This document shows positions 5,136 to 5,326 of a DNA stretch of 5,326 nucleotides, piece by piece. The stretch spans positions 1-5,326 of the forward strand of contig RFHZ01000500.1 of NCBI GenBank assembly GCA_003696125.1, given 5' to 3'. The DNA is from Nitrospinota bacterium. GTDB taxonomy: Bacteria; Tectomicrobia; Entotheonellia; J063. Position numbers and translations under genes: made by a program. The stretch's first letter is position 1. The number at the start of each line of letters is the position of its first letter. The notes beneath the pieces were generated by a model. It was not told the origin of the DNA. It searched no databases and was given only the letters and a program-made list of their open reading frames with translations.

Positions 5136-5326
5136 ATGAAACAAGAAACCTACTCTCCCAGGCAGTCAAGTAGACACGCTACCCCACAGCTTAGCCGGGT
5201 ACCCCGGCTGATCCGGCTGATCACCGAGGTAAAGACCAATCCAGACCAGACCCCGGCCCAGCTCTGTCAGACCTTGGGGATCAGCCGGAGCGGTTTTTTC
5301 CAGGACAAGACCCTGTTGGAGCAGCA
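5136..5326 (+). CDS. Helix-turn-helix transcription regulator (HTH_11/DeoR/WYL-like), N-terminal part only
   Basis: From ATG 5136 the frame is open for 63 codons to the right edge. A basic, probably disordered start (MKQETYSPRQSSRHATPQ) leads into a helix-turn-helix: residues about 22-63 read VPRLIRLITEVKTNPDQTPA, then QLCQTLGISRSGFFQDKTLL. The pattern of a first helix, a second helix ending L-G-[IV]-S-R, then a recognition helix with F/Y-x-D-x-x-L-L matches the winged HTH of DeoR, HTH_11 and WYL-type regulators. The C-terminal effector domain is outside the window, so the signal cannot be guessed. It is codirectional with the large regulator, 184 bp downstream, with its own candidate promoter and SD, so it is probably a separate transcription unit. 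Confidence 0.75.
   Translation, partial: MKQETYSPRQSSRHATPQLSRVPRLIRLITEVKTNPDQTPAQLCQTLGISRSGFFQDKTLLEQ

Overview
The window reads as chromosomal DNA from a GC-rich environmental bacterium. Coding parts look to be in the high-50s percent GC by eye, with heavy use of CTG, CGG, GAG, CAG and ATC codons, and Shine-Dalgarno (SD) sites are strong. The large fused regulator is of a kind common in Chloroflexi, NC10/Tectomicrobia-like lineages and some Deltaproteobacteria, but nothing fixes the taxon. I see no RNA gene, insertion sequence, CRISPR array, integrase or plasmid gene.

Layout: (1) 1-796, minus strand: the 5' part of a membrane-anchored protein with one complete thioredoxin/TlpA-like domain (CGFC active site) and the beginning of a second. 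It runs off the left edge and does not appear as a closed ORF because its stop lies outside. (2) 797-1366: a 570-bp divergent intergenic region, dense in candidate control elements. These are a 14-bp palindrome, three TGAAGATT direct repeats at exact 11-bp spacing, a good sigma70-type promoter, a dyad at the predicted transcription start, and a leader of about 200 nt ending in three mutually complementary SD/anti-SD segments. (3) 1367-4951, plus strand: a 1194-residue regulator. It joins an OmpR/PhoB/CadC-type winged helix, a degenerate class III nucleotide cyclase domain, a STAND/AAA_16-type NTPase and a long TPR array. (4) 4952-5135: an intergenic stretch with a perfect 11-bp-stem hairpin that lacks the T-tract of a classical terminator, then a candidate promoter. 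(5) 5136 to the right edge: the N-terminus of a helix-turn-helix regulator.

Working model (inference): the large protein is a signal-integrating transcription regulator. TPRs would sense a ligand or protein partner, the NTPase would switch state, the dead cyclase fold would serve as a nucleotide-binding or dimerisation module, and the winged helix would bind DNA. PhoB/SARP-like winged helices bind 7-bp direct repeats in an 11-bp register. Such a triplet sits between the regulator and the divergent redox gene, so autoregulation and/or control of the thioredoxin gene is the simplest hypothesis. The leader's GGAGGA / TCCTCC / GGAGGA arrangement could add translational control.
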